A DNA stretch of 64,000 nucleotides from Methylobacterium sp. DB0501. GTDB lineage: Bacteria > Pseudomonadota > Alphaproteobacteria > Rhizobiales > Beijerinckiaceae. Each line of letters starts with the position of its first letter. Position 1 is the stretch's first letter. A program made the translations under genes and the position numbers. Shown in pieces: positions 26,326 through 35,091 of the stretch. The stretch spans positions 124,001-188,000 of the forward strand of contig NZ_JAAKGV010000016.1 in assembly GCF_011043735.1 (NCBI RefSeq), read 5' to 3'. The notes below the pieces were generated by a model. The model was not told the DNA's origin and did not search any database. It saw only the letters and a list, made by a program, of their open reading frames with translations.

Positions 26326-26649
26326 CAAGCCGAGAAGGGACGATCGGACGACGCTCGGAACGATCCGACCCAAATCCTTCTTGTGCGGCACACCCCAAAG
26401 CCGAGAGCCGCGACCCTCAACCCTCGGCTGTGACGGCCGGGACTGTCGCGACAAGCCGTGCCACCCACTTGGGCGGGCGATCACACGCCTCACGCTCGTG
26501 GCTGAGAGCATTTTCCCGCGAAGTGGAACCGGTTCGTCGCAGAAAATGCCGCGAAATCACAAACCTAGAGCAGGGCCGATTGCAGCGTGATCGGGCCCTG
26601 CTCGAGAGACTTGGTATCGGAGCTTTGAACCCGACGTTTCGACGCAGGC
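26290..26649. other. Intergenic region between brnT and pdxY
   Basis: 360 bases, moderately GC-rich. The right half is a family 2 repeat (26506-26603) and the left end carries the brnTA control dyad. No further gene is supported. Confidence 0.6.
26506..26603 (+). repeat. Structured dispersed repeat, family 2
   Basis: The first half reads GAGCATTTTCCCGCGAAGTGG then ACCGGTTCGTCG. The second half is a hairpin at 26568-26603, GAGCAGGGCC-GAT against ATCGGGCCCTGCTC with a GCAGCGTG loop. Matching elements lie at 30552-30651 and 52436-52537, and the hairpin alone at 39431-39468. Stems differ in sequence but stay complementary. Confidence 0.8.
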
Positions 26650-27498
26650 TCACACCGCCTCGACCGGAAAAGTCCGGCTGGGCGCCACGAACTCGTCCTG
26701 CGCCGCCACGGTCAGGATCTCCCGCGCGCCGGCCTCCGCCGTGCGGCGCAGAAGGCCGAAGACCGAGGCGGCGGCGGCGCCCAGGGCCTCGCCGGCCGAG
26801 CGGCTGCGGGCGTAATGCACCAGGAACAGGGCGGCGGTGGCGTCGCCCGCGCCGTTGACGCTGAGCGACAGCCGCGGGGTGCGCAGGCGCCAGAACCGGC
26901 CGGCCTCGCCGGCCAGCATGTCGATGCTGTCGTCGGGCGTCTCCGCGGTGTGGAGCGAGGTGACGAGCACCACCTTCGGCCCGCTCGCCTGCACGGCGGC
27001 CACGGCAGCCTTCGCGTCGGCCAGCGTCCGGCTCTCGATCCCGCTCAGGTAGTCGAGCTCGAACTGGTTCGGCGTGATGAGGTCGGCGGCCGGCACCGCG
27101 TGGTCGCGCATGAATTCCGGGATGCCGGGGCGCACGAACACCCCGCGGCCGACATCGCCGATCACCGGATCGCAGCAATAGAGCGCCGCGGGGTTCGCCG
27201 CCCGCACCCGCGCCACCGCCCGCAGGATCGCCGTGCCGATATCGGCCGAGCCCATATAGCCCGACAGGACCCCGTCGCAGGAGGGCAGCACCCCGCGCTC
27301 GGCGATGCCCTCGACCAGCTCCTCGATGGCCGGGCCGTCGAACACCCGGCCGCGCCAGGCCCCGTACCCGGTGTGGTTCGAGAACTGCACCGTGTGCACC
27401 GCCCACACCTCGACCCCGAGCCGCTGCATCGGGAAGACCGCCGAGGCGTTGCCGACATGGCCGTAGGCGACGTGGGACTGGATCGACAGGACGTTCAT
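26650..27498 (-). CDS. pdxY: Pyridoxal kinase PdxY
   Basis: 282 aa, ribokinase-like fold. MNVLSIQSHVAYGHVGNASA at the N terminus binds pyridoxal, GYMGSADIG and TPNQFELDYLSG are family blocks, and VNGAGDATAALFL holds the catalytic GAGD. It phosphorylates pyridoxal to PLP in the vitamin B6 salvage pathway. The ATG at 27498 gives the exact family N terminus. It is a single gene, its stop followed by a family 2 repeat. Confidence 0.95.
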   Translation of the reverse strand: MNVLSIQSHVAYGHVGNASAVFPMQRLGVEVWAVHTVQFSNHTGYGAWRGRVFDGPAIEELVEGIAERGVLPSCDGVLSGYMGSADIGTAILRAVARVRAANPAALYCCDPVIGDVGRGVFVRPGIPEFMRDHAVPAADLITPNQFELDYLSGIESRTLADAKAAVAAVQASGPKVVLVTSLHTAETPDDSIDMLAGEAGRFWRLRTPRLSLSVNGAGDATAALFLVHYARSRSAGEALGAAAASVFGLLRRTAEAGAREILTVAAQDEFVAPSRTFPVEAV

Positions 27499-27691
27499 CG
27501 CGACACGAGACCTCGCGCGGGGGAGCGACGCCCGCAACGTTCCCGGAACCGGGCGCTCCTGGCAACCGCCTTTAAGGGCACGAGGGCGGGTTCACGCGGC
27601 GCTCACACGTCCCCGGTTAAGCAAGCCGAGGGGGAACGCCCGCCCGGCTCCCCGACTTGTCCCGCCACCCGGCAACCTACGGTCAGGCTCC

Positions 27692-28216
27692 ATGGATTTC
27701 GAGAGCGTACGCACCACGGTGATCGATTTCGTGCGCGACCACCAGGCCTGGGCGCCGGTGATCACCGGGATCATCGCGTTCTGCGAATCCCTGGCGGTGC
27801 TCTCGCTCCTGGTGCCGGCGACCATCATCCTGATCGGGATCGGGGCGCTGATCGGCTCGGGCGCGATCCCGTTCCTGCCGGTGATGGTCGGGGCGGCGAT
27901 CGGGGCGATCCTGGGCGACTGGCTCTCCTACGAGATCGGCCGCTACTACAAGGACGGCGCCAAGCGCCTGTGGCCGCTCAGCCGCTACCCCGAGATGGTG
28001 CGGAAGGGCGAGACCTTCTGCCAGCGCTGGGGCGCGTGGGCGATCTTCGTCGGCCGCTTCATCGGCCCGGCCCGGGCGGTAGTGCCGCTGGTCGCCGGCG
28101 TCGCGCTGCTGCCGCGGCTGGCGTTCTGGCTCGCCAACCTGTCCTCGGCCTTCGTCTGGGCCTTCGTCTGGCTCGCGCCCGGCGCCGGATTGATCGACTG
28201 GCTGCGGCGGACCTGA
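27692..28216 (+). CDS. DedA family membrane protein
   Basis: 174 aa, DedA/SNARE-associated fold. The conserved Glu in AFCESLAVLSLLVPATIIL, the GDWLSYEIGRYYKDG block and the FVGRFIGPARAVVPLVAG motif are all present, with about four membrane helices. DedA proteins act as proton-dependent or lipid-flipping membrane transporters; some move undecaprenyl phosphate. This is the short form (many are 200-220 aa). It is a single gene on the plus strand. Confidence 0.92.
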   Translation: MDFESVRTTVIDFVRDHQAWAPVITGIIAFCESLAVLSLLVPATIILIGIGALIGSGAIPFLPVMVGAAIGAILGDWLSYEIGRYYKDGAKRLWPLSRYPEMVRKGETFCQRWGAWAIFVGRFIGPARAVVPLVAGVALLPRLAFWLANLSSAFVWAFVWLAPGAGLIDWLRRT

Positions 28217-28370
28217 CTTTGCGGCAGGCACCGTGAAGGATATCGTCGTCCTCTCGTCCGTCCACGGCCGTAATCGTGGGGGATTCTCCGCGAATCTCAT
28301 GGATTCTTAAGCCGCGGCGCCAGACTTGTCTGGCGCGGTTCCGAACGGGGCCGTCCCCGGAACCCGTGCC

Positions 28371-29525
28371 ATGCCAGACGCGCCGCCGACCTATCTGCTG
28401 CCCCGCGCCGCGCTCCTGCGCTGGCTCGTGGAGTCGGGCCGCGACCTGCCAGCCGACCTGAGGATCGGCCTGCTGGCGACGCTCCTGTCCTCCGCGCCCA
28501 CGCTGGTGATGGGGGCGATGGGGATGCTGACCATCGAGGTCATGGCGGCGATCCGGCATCCGGGGCCGGTCTTCCTCGGCCTGCTGGCGGCGGATCTTGC
28601 CCTGCTCGGTGGTCGCCTGGTCCTGATCCGGCGGCTCCACCGCGCGGCCGCGGCCGGCCGGCCGGCACCGACCGACCTGATGCTCGCGACGAGCCTCGCC
28701 TGGGCCGGCATGGTCGGGCTCGCCACGGTCCTGTGCGTCACGAGCGGCGACACGGTGCTGCAGGTCCTGGGGCCGCTGACCATGATGGGGATCCTCAGCG
28801 GCATCGTCACCCGCAACTATGCCGCTCCGCGCCTCGCCGTCGCGATGATCTTCCTGTGCGATGTGCCGATGAAGGCGGCGCTGCTCGCCTATTACCGTGA
28901 TACTTGGTTCCTGATCGGGGTGGCCCTGGGCCTGCTGTTCGTGGCGGCGATGAGCGCGACGACGGCGCAGCTCAACCGCACCTATGTCGAGGTGCTGCTC
29001 GCCAAGCGCGAGAGCCAGCGCCGGGCCACCCGCGATCCCCTGACCGACCTGTGCAACCGCACCGGGCTGATGGAGACGCTCGCCGCGCGGCTGAGACGGG
29101 GGACCGACGACCTCGCCCTGCTCTATCTCGACCTCGACGGCTTCAAGGCGGTCAACGACTGCCTCGGCCACGCCGCCGGCGACGCCCTGCTGGTGGAGGT
29201 CGCCCGCCGGATCGGCGCCACGATCCCGGAAGGATGGCAGGCGGCCCGGCTCGGCGGCGACGAGTTCGTGATCCTGGCCAGCGGCGAGCGGGCCCGCGAG
29301 GCCGCAATCGTGGCGGCGCGCCTGATCGAGGCCGTGAAGGCCCCCACCGAGATCGGGGTCGGCGTGGGCTTGAGCGTCGGGATCGGCTGGGCGACCCTGG
29401 GGATGACCCCGGAGGCGCTCCTCGCCGAGGCAGACGCGGCGCTCTACCGCGCCAAGGCCGCCGGCAAGGGCCGCATGGCGGCCACGCCCGGGCCGCGCCC
29501 CGCGGCCCGGGTGGGCTGGGCGTGA
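28371..29525 (+). CDS. Membrane diguanylate cyclase (GGDEF)
   Basis: 384 aa. Six or so hydrophobic helices fill residues about 25-200, followed by a GGDEF domain (DPLTDLCNRTGLMETL start; intact LGGDEFVIL). The RxxD inhibitory site normally five residues before GGDEF is absent (PEGWQAARL), so product inhibition is probably lacking. It synthesises c-di-GMP at the inner membrane. The ATG at 28371 is preferred over an in-frame start 45 bases upstream. It converges on the NMT1-type binding-protein gene with four bases between stops. Confidence 0.9.
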   Translation: MPDAPPTYLLPRAALLRWLVESGRDLPADLRIGLLATLLSSAPTLVMGAMGMLTIEVMAAIRHPGPVFLGLLAADLALLGGRLVLIRRLHRAAAAGRPAPTDLMLATSLAWAGMVGLATVLCVTSGDTVLQVLGPLTMMGILSGIVTRNYAAPRLAVAMIFLCDVPMKAALLAYYRDTWFLIGVALGLLFVAAMSATTAQLNRTYVEVLLAKRESQRRATRDPLTDLCNRTGLMETLAARLRRGTDDLALLYLDLDGFKAVNDCLGHAAGDALLVEVARRIGATIPEGWQAARLGGDEFVILASGERAREAAIVAARLIEAVKAPTEIGVGVGLSVGIGWATLGMTPEALLAEADAALYRAKAAGKGRMAATPGPRPAARVGWA

Positions 29526-29529
29526 GCCT

Positions 29530-30534
29530 TCAACCCATCGCCCGCTTGACGAACCGGTCCTCGACGGTCTGCGCCAGGTCGATCTTGGCGCCCTGCAGCT
29601 CGGGATCGAGGGTGCGCACCAGCTCCAGCACGCTCGCCATGCCCTCCTGGGTCGGGATCCCGGTGCGGGAATAGCTCTCGAGCGAGTTCTTCACCGCCTG
29701 CACGTAGAGCGGCTTGTCGCCGAAATGGTAGGCCGGCGGCACCGTGTCGGCGATCTCCTCGGGCGAGGCGGCGACGATCCACTTCAGCGACTTGACGAAG
29801 GCGTTGACGACCTTCTGGGTCGCGGCGGCGTGGTGCTCGATCCAGTCCTGCTTGGTGTAGACCACCGCGGCCGGGTTCGGCCCGCCGAACAGGGCCCGGG
29901 TGCCGGCCTCGGTGCGGGTGTCGATGATGACCTGAATGTCGCCGTCGGCCTCGAGCTTGGCGATCACCGGATCGAGATGGGAGATCGCGTCGATCTCGCC
30001 CTTCTTCATCGCCGCGATGGCGCCGGCCCCGCCGCCGACCCCGATCAAGGCCGCGTCGCTGGCCTTCAGCCCGGCCTTGATCATCGCGTATTGCGCGGTC
30101 AGCGAGGTCGAGGAGCCCGGCGCCGTGACGCCGATCTTGCGGCCCTTGAGGTCGGCGGCCGTCTTCACCGTGCCGGCGAGGTCCTTGCGCACCCCGATCA
30201 CGATCGCCGGGAAGCGGCCGAGCTCGCACACGGCGCGCACGTCCTGACCCTTGGCCTGCATCCGGATCGTGTGCTCGTAGGCCCCCGTCACCACGTCGAC
30301 CGAGCCGCCGATCAGCGCCTGGAGCGAGCGGGCGCCGCCGCCGAAATCGTTGATCTCGGCCTCGATCCCCTCCTCCTTGAAGAAGCCCTTCCTCTCGGCG
30401 ATCGTCAGCGGCAGGTAGTAGAGGAGCGGCTTGCCGCCGACGCCGATGCGGACCTTCACGGTGTCGGCCTCGGCGGGAGCCGCCGGCGCGAGAGCCAGGG
30501 CGGCGGCGCCGGCGAGGAAGCTGCGGCGTTGCAT
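29530..30534 (-). CDS. ABC transporter substrate-binding protein, NMT1/SsuA-like
   Basis: 334 aa. The N terminus MQRRSFLAGAAALALAPAAP looks like a Tat-type signal for periplasmic export. VRIGVGGKPLLYYLPLTIAE and GFFKEEGIEAEINDF are typical of NMT1/SsuA/TauA binding proteins for sulphonates, taurine, pyrimidine precursors or nitriles. It is the third gene of an importer set with the permease (30659-31444) and ATPase (31467-32345) upstream on the same strand. A family 2 hairpin repeat separates it from the permease and could raise its mRNA stability relative to the membrane genes. The ligand is unknown. Confidence 0.9.
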   Translation of the reverse strand: MQRRSFLAGAAALALAPAAPAEADTVKVRIGVGGKPLLYYLPLTIAERKGFFKEEGIEAEINDFGGGARSLQALIGGSVDVVTGAYEHTIRMQAKGQDVRAVCELGRFPAIVIGVRKDLAGTVKTAADLKGRKIGVTAPGSSTSLTAQYAMIKAGLKASDAALIGVGGGAGAIAAMKKGEIDAISHLDPVIAKLEADGDIQVIIDTRTEAGTRALFGGPNPAAVVYTKQDWIEHHAAATQKVVNAFVKSLKWIVAASPEEIADTVPPAYHFGDKPLYVQAVKNSLESYSRTGIPTQEGMASVLELVRTLDPELQGAKIDLAQTVEDRFVKRAMG

Positions 30535-30551
30535 TTCGGAAATCCTCCCCA

Positions 30552-30651
30552 AAGCATTTTCCGACGAAGTGGATACCGGTTCGTCGAAGGAAATGCGGCA
30601 AAATCAGATGCCGAGAGCACTGTCCGGTTGCGGCGCGACCAGGCAGTGCTC
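30552..30651 (+). repeat. Structured dispersed repeat, family 2, inside an ABC operon
   Basis: AGCATTTTCCGACGAAGTGG then ATACCGGTTCGTCG, followed by a hairpin at 30615-30651 with arms GAGCACTG and CAGTGCTC and the inner loop GGTTGCGGCGCGACC. It occupies almost the whole gap between permease and binding-protein genes, so it would be transcribed as a stem-loop within the operon mRNA. Confidence 0.85.
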
Positions 30652-30658
30652 CCGTCTC

Positions 30659-31444
30659 TCAGTTCTGGCCGCCGGCTTGCGGCCGCCAGACCAGGAGGCG
30701 GTTCTCGATCAGGGTGACGATCGTGTCGATCACGATGACGAACACGGTCAGGATCAGCATCCCGGCGAAGACCCCGGTGACGTCGAACACGCTCTCGGCC
30801 TCGTGGATCTTGTAGCCGAGGCCGGCCGACGAGCCGAGATACTCGCCCACCACCGCGCCCACCAGGGCGAAGCCGACCGCGGTGTGGAGCGAGGAGAACA
30901 TCCAGGTCAGCGCCGAGGGCCAGTAGACGTGGCGCAGCAGGCCCCGCTCGCTCATGCCGAGCATCCGGGCGTTGTTCAGCACCACCGGACTCACCTCGCG
31001 CACGCCCTGGTAGACGTTGAAGAACACGATGAAGAACACCAGGGTGAAGCCGAGCGCCACCTTCGACCAGATGCCGAGGCCGAACCACAGGGCGAAGATC
31101 GGCGCCAGCACCACCCGGGGCAGGGCGTTCGCCGCCTTGATGTAGGGGTCGAACACGGCCGCCAGCAGCGCGTTGCGGGCGAACAGGAACCCGAAGGCGA
31201 TGCCGCCCGCCGCGCCGAAGACGAAGGCCAGCACCGTCTCCTGCAGGGTGATCCACAGGTGGCCCCAGATCTCCGGGTTCGTCATCTCCATCCAGGTGCG
31301 CTTGAGCACCTCGACCGGGGTCGAGAAGAAGAACTGGATCTGCTTGGGCGCGCCGAGAATGGGATAGACGGTGAGCACGTGCCAGATCGCGAAGCCGACG
31401 AGGCCGACGAGGATCTGCAGGGCGAGGAGGCCGAGGCGGTTCAC
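30659..31444 (-). CDS. ABC transporter permease, SsuC/TauC-like
   Basis: 261 aa from a GTG at 31444. About six helices; the EAA docking loop is NNARMLGMSERGLLRHVYWP, and the NALPRVVLAPIFALWFGLG block is typical of the nitrate/sulphonate/taurine permease family. An in-frame ATG at 31486 would overlap the ATPase gene and adds a non-hydrophobic leader, so GTG is preferred. It is the membrane channel of the NMT1-type importer. Confidence 0.9.
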   Translation of the reverse strand: MNRLGLLALQILVGLVGFAIWHVLTVYPILGAPKQIQFFFSTPVEVLKRTWMEMTNPEIWGHLWITLQETVLAFVFGAAGGIAFGFLFARNALLAAVFDPYIKAANALPRVVLAPIFALWFGLGIWSKVALGFTLVFFIVFFNVYQGVREVSPVVLNNARMLGMSERGLLRHVYWPSALTWMFSSLHTAVGFALVGAVVGEYLGSSAGLGYKIHEAESVFDVTGVFAGMLILTVFVIVIDTIVTLIENRLLVWRPQAGGQN

Positions 31445-31466
31445 GGGACAGGTCTCTGAAGGGACA

Positions 31467-32345
31467 TCACGCCGGGCCGCCGGCATAGGCGCGGGAGACC
31501 TCGACCCGCAGGCACGACCAGATCTCCTTGTAGAGGGCGTGGAATTGCGGCTCGAGGCGGATCTCGCTGATGTCGCGCGGGCGCGCCAGATCGACCTTGA
31601 ACTCGCCGACGATTCGGGCGGCCGGGCCGGCGGAGAGCACCACCACCCGGTCGGCGAGAGCGATCGCCTCCTCCAGGTCGTGGGTGACGAACATCACCGC
31701 CTTGCGGTTGGCCGCCCACAAGTCGAGGAGCAGGTTGCCCATGATCTGCCGGGTCTGCGCGTCGAGCGGCCCGAACGGCTCGTCCATCAGCAGGATCTCG
31801 GGATCGCGGATCAGCATCTGGGCGAGGGCCACGCGCTTGCGCTGGCCGCCCGAGAGCATGTGCGGATAGCGGTCGACGAAGGCGGTGAGCCCGACCCGGG
31901 CCAGCCACTCGCGGGCCCGCGCGAGCGCGTCCGAGCGCGGCACCCGCTGCGGCTCCAGCGCCACCGCGACGTTGTCGAGCGCCGTCTTCCACGGCATCAG
32001 GGCGTCGGCCTGGAAGAGGTAGCCGGCCCGCGCGTTGAGGCCCGACAGCGCGGACGAGAACACCGTGACCGAGCCGGAGGCGGGCTTGAGCAGGCCGGCG
32101 GCGGCGTTCAGCAGCGTCGACTTGCCCGAGCCGGTCGGCCCGACCACCGCCACGAACTCGCCCGGCATCACCCCGAGGTCGATGTTCTCGACCGCGACGT
32201 AGCGCTTGGCCCCCTTGAGGCTGAAGGCGATGCTGACGCCGTCGAGACGCACCGCGGCGTCGTCGTGGGCGAGCGCCGTGCCGCCGACGAGGCGCATGCC
32301 GGCCCGTCCCGTTTTTCGTCCCTCGGCGGCGTGCTGCCCCACCAT
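31467..32345 (-). CDS. ABC transporter ATP-binding protein, SsuB/TauB-like
   Basis: 292 aa. Walker A GPTGSGKS, Q-loop region GYLFQADALMPWKTALDNV, signature LSGGQRKRV, Walker B ILLMDEPFGPLD and H-loop FVTHDLEEAIAL are intact. The ATG at 32345 has a good GGGAGGGAG upstream; ATG 32297 is an alternative. The C-terminal RDISEIRLEPQFHALYKEIW is the usual tail of this family. It is the first gene of the three-gene importer and powers uptake at the cytoplasmic face. Confidence 0.93.
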   Translation of the reverse strand: MVGQHAAEGRKTGRAGMRLVGGTALAHDDAAVRLDGVSIAFSLKGAKRYVAVENIDLGVMPGEFVAVVGPTGSGKSTLLNAAAGLLKPASGSVTVFSSALSGLNARAGYLFQADALMPWKTALDNVAVALEPQRVPRSDALARAREWLARVGLTAFVDRYPHMLSGGQRKRVALAQMLIRDPEILLMDEPFGPLDAQTRQIMGNLLLDLWAANRKAVMFVTHDLEEAIALADRVVVLSAGPAARIVGEFKVDLARPRDISEIRLEPQFHALYKEIWSCLRVEVSRAYAGGPA

Positions 32346-32463
32346 GCCGTCGCTCCCTCCCGCCCCATTCCTGGCCGTCTCGCGCGGCCCCGGGGCGGCG
32401 ACCATCGGCGAGCGGGCGCGTGAGATCAACCGCTACGTCCGTCGCGCCACCCGGTTTCGCTGC

Positions 32464-32541
32464 GCATGGGTTTTCCCGGGGCATGGGTCCTCGCGGGGCA
32501 TGGGTTCTCCCGGGTATGGGTCCTCCCTGGGGGCCATGGGG
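32464..32541 (+). repeat. Tandem repeat, about 17-bp unit, four to five copies
   Basis: Units of the form CATGGGTTTTCCCGGGG follow each other with few changes (TTTTCCC, TCCTCGC, TTCTCCC, TCCTCCC). The array lies between the divergent ABC ATPase gene and mmcB, 86 bases before the mmcB start. Confidence 0.7.
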
Positions 32542-32626
32542 CCGTCCCGGGGATCCTGAAGGTCCGGCGGGGCCGCGCGGCCTGCGACATGGGCCGCAGG
32601 TGACAACGAGGGCCGAAGCTGGTCCG

Positions 32627-33166
32627 ATGGCGTTCCCGATTCGGTCTCCTTGGCAACCTCCCGATCAGCGTTCCTCCACAGCCTTGTCCGCCGCCCTCGC
32701 CCTCTCGCTCCCCGTCGACCGCCGCCAATCGCCGACCGCGCTCAGCGTGCAGCGGGGCGTGCGGCGCCTGTTCGCCGAACTGGGGCACGTCACGATCCCG
32801 GAATTCACCCTGGCCAACGGCCGGCGCGCCGACCTCATCGCGCTGGGGATGTGCGGCAAGCTGACGATCATCGAGATCAAGTCGAGCGTCGCCGACTTCC
32901 GCGCCGACCGGAAATGGCCTGATTACCGCGACTTCTGCGACCGCTTCTACTTCGCGGTGCCGCCGGAGCTGCCGGTGGAGATCCTGCCCGAGGACACCGG
33001 CCTGATCGTCGCCGACGCCTTCGGGGCCGAGATCCTGCGCGGCCCGCCCGAGCATCCCCTGGCCGGCGCCCGCCGCAAGGCCGTGACCCTGCGCTTCGCC
33101 CACGCGGCCGCGGGCCTGCTCCACGCGCTGGCGGATCCGGGGTCGATCCGGGAAGGGGCGCTGTAG
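32627..33166 (+). CDS. mmcB: MmcB family DNA repair protein
   Basis: 179 aa. The family core SVQRGVRRLFAELGH, FTLANGRRADLIAL, and the nuclease-like IIEIKSSVADFRADRKWPDY and DRFYFAVPPE blocks identify MmcB, a restriction-endonuclease-fold protein. In Caulobacter mmcB is SOS-induced and needed for mitomycin C resistance. The D...EIK arrangement fits a PD-(D/E)XK nuclease site. It is a single plus-strand gene; a clear alphaproteobacterial LexA box was not found upstream. Confidence 0.9.
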   Translation: MAFPIRSPWQPPDQRSSTALSAALALSLPVDRRQSPTALSVQRGVRRLFAELGHVTIPEFTLANGRRADLIALGMCGKLTIIEIKSSVADFRADRKWPDYRDFCDRFYFAVPPELPVEILPEDTGLIVADAFGAEILRGPPEHPLAGARRKAVTLRFAHAAAGLLHALADPGSIREGAL

Positions 33167-33292
33167 CGGCCCGTCGGAAGCGGAGTCCCGTTGACGCTGA
33201 CGGTGGTCGAACCCTCGGCGTCGTCCGGACCGGGCGCGGATCGGTGCCCAAGCCCGGTCTGCGCGGCCGACAAGGAATCGACAGCAACCGCC

Positions 33293-33988
33293 CTACAGCA
33301 CCAGGTTCTCGTCGAACCGGTCCGGCGACAGCGGCAGGCGGAACTCCACCGCGACGCCGCCCTTGAACTGGCGCACCACCCGGGCGGGGGTGCGGCCGAC
33401 CGTCAGGCTGGTCTCAAGCGGCAACTCGATCTCGCAGGACACCGCGGCGCCCGACAGCGAGATGTCGACGATGCGGGCGGCGATCTCGCGCCCGCCGTCG
33501 AGGCGCAGGGTGGTCAGGGCCTGGCGCGGCACCACGCGCTCGTGCCGGCGGTCCTCCGGCAGGCCGAGCACCGCGCGGTTGGCGAGCCAGGTCAGCTGCG
33601 AGGCGATCTTGTCGCGCTTGCGGGTCGTGGCGCTGATCGCCACCGCGAAGCCGTCCGGCAGGAGCCGGGCGATGGTGCCCTCGATCCGCCCGACATGTTC
33701 GAGATAGATCACGGTGCGCTCGCCGACCTCGCCGCCGACCGCGCAGGTCAGGCGTACCCCGCCGGGGGACATGTCGACGGTCTGGCAGGGATATTCCTGA
33801 CGGTCGGAGAGCATGTAGCGGCCCAGCAGGGCCACCGCCACGCGGCGATGCCGGCGCTGCTCGGTCGCCGCCTTCAGGGCGAGGGGGCGCAGGCTCGACA
33901 GGACGGACCGGCCCGTGCCGCCGCCCGCCGGATTGCCCACCAGGCCACCCGCGATACCGCCCGCCATGCTGCCCAGGACGCTCGCCAT
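33293..33988 (-). CDS. Protein with two PilZ domains
   Basis: 231 aa. After a Gly-rich N terminus (GSMAGGIAGGLVG) come two PilZ-like domains. The first (about 45-125) has RRHRRVAVALLGRY and VDMSPGGVRL, fitting the RxxxR and D/NxSxxG c-di-GMP motifs. The second (about 140-225) has RRHERVVPRQAL and VDISLSGAAV. PilZ proteins bind c-di-GMP and control motility, cellulose or exopolysaccharide. Both domains look capable of binding by motif. It is a single gene; the effector partner is unknown. Confidence 0.88.
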   Translation of the reverse strand: MASVLGSMAGGIAGGLVGNPAGGGTGRSVLSSLRPLALKAATEQRRHRRVAVALLGRYMLSDRQEYPCQTVDMSPGGVRLTCAVGGEVGERTVIYLEHVGRIEGTIARLLPDGFAVAISATTRKRDKIASQLTWLANRAVLGLPEDRRHERVVPRQALTTLRLDGGREIAARIVDISLSGAAVSCEIELPLETSLTVGRTPARVVRQFKGGVAVEFRLPLSPDRFDENLVL

Positions 33989-34103
33989 GATCCCGACCCT
34001 CCCGGTGCGGCCCGGGCCGCGCGGACGATCCTGCACCGGAACGGTTAAGGAAACGCGGAGGTTGCGGGCGGCGCCGTCAGGCCGACCATCGCGGGCGGTG
34101 CCG

Positions 34104-34706
34104 TCAGGCCCGCCCGCCGTGGTGGACCACGAAGCGCTTGCGGCGTGCGAGGCCCGGCTCGTCGTTGGCCGCCGGCGGGGGCGCCGCGAGCGGGGCCGGG
34201 GCGGCGTTGGCCTCGGGGGTGAGGATGCGCAGGGACACCGTGCGCAGGGCCACGATCGGGCGCAGGCCGAGCCAGGTCGGGATCACCGACGGCGACAGCG
34301 AGCCGATCACCCGGGCCTGGGTCTTGCCGCGGTGGCGCAGGGGCAGGAGCAGCAATTCGAGATCGAGGGTCTCGCCGGCTTCCGTCACCCCGACGAGGCC
34401 GACCACCACGCCGGTCGTCTCCTGGATCACCACCTCGATCAGCCGCCACGGATCGGCCGCCGGGGCCTCGCCCCACAGGCCGGCGAAGGCGTGGCCGCGC
34501 AGTTCCGCGCCGAACAGCGCGCAGAGCCGGGTGCCGGCGAGGCGGACCGTGGCGGCCTGGTCCGGCGCGTCGATCTCGAGGATCAGGCTGTCGGCCAGGA
34601 CGTGGCGGATCTCCCCGGGCTCGATCTCGCCCCGCTCCGGCGCGGCGCGGGCGCCGCGCAGGCCGTTCCAGTAGGCGTGGAGCATGCGGCTGGTCGGGTG
34701 CTTCAT
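34104..34706 (-). CDS. PAS-fold protein (PAS_5 type)
   Basis: 200 aa. The N-terminal MLHAYWNGLRGARAAPERGE followed by I-x-H-V-L-A-D and the LAGTRLCALFGAELRGHAFAGLW block match the PAS_5/DUF1488-like family common in Rhizobiales. Residues about 160-200 are a Pro/Ala tail with a basic end (LARRKRFVVHHGG). Such proteins are thought to be small-molecule or redox sensors, without a defined output. The ATG at 34706 fits the family start. Confidence 0.82.
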   Translation of the reverse strand: MKHPTSRMLHAYWNGLRGARAAPERGEIEPGEIRHVLADSLILEIDAPDQAATVRLAGTRLCALFGAELRGHAFAGLWGEAPAADPWRLIEVVIQETTGVVVGLVGVTEAGETLDLELLLLPLRHRGKTQARVIGSLSPSVIPTWLGLRPIVALRTVSLRILTPEANAAPAPLAAPPPAANDEPGLARRKRFVVHHGGRA

Positions 34707-34959
34707 GGCGTTTCGGTCTGGTACGGGATCGGGGCGGGCGGTCCAAGGGGCCGCCGACACCTGTCCCGGATCGGGACGAAGGCCGGCTGCACTGATTCGG
34801 TTCAGCAGACCGTATGCCGAACGGCCGAGCCGCGAGAGCGCAAGGTTTTATTAGGGTTAATGGACCATCAATGTTGCGTTTCTCCCACACCCGCGCGATT
34901 GTCGCGGACGACAGGGATTTCGGGCTGGCTGGGGTCGCGGAGGCGCCCTAAGCCGGCCT

Positions 34960-35091
34960 GCGTGAAAAGGGGTGAGGGCCGGGTCCGGCCCGCGTCGTCA
35001 CGGTCCTGACGGCGTCCTGTGCCCGGCCCCGCAATGGGCCGGGCGCGATCACCCTCTTGCGGGGAGGGCGGCAACGCTCTCCCCTTTTTTT
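34960..35091 (+). ncRNA. Candidate small RNA ending in an intrinsic terminator
   Basis: Stem-loops are seen at about 34988-35017 and, strongest, at 35021-35044 (GCCCGGCCC/GGGCCGGGC, loop CGCAAT), followed by the terminator at 35061-35091. No plus-strand gene ends here (the previous plus gene stops at 33166), so the terminator needs its own transcript. It may be a stand-alone sRNA or a 5' leader attenuator of the rhomboid gene starting at 35180. The 5' end is not defined; I do not recognise a known RNA family. Confidence 0.4.
35061..35091 (+). terminator. Rho-independent terminator
   Basis: A 10-bp stem GGGGAGGGCG/CGCTCTCCCC with one G-U pair, a GCAA tetraloop and seven T residues directly after. 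It is the only textbook intrinsic terminator I found in the window. Confidence 0.8.

Noticed and set aside
32627..32650. LexA box at the mmcB start
   Set aside because: GTTC-N7-GGTC is found just inside the coding region, one base off the alphaproteobacterial consensus and badly placed for an operator.
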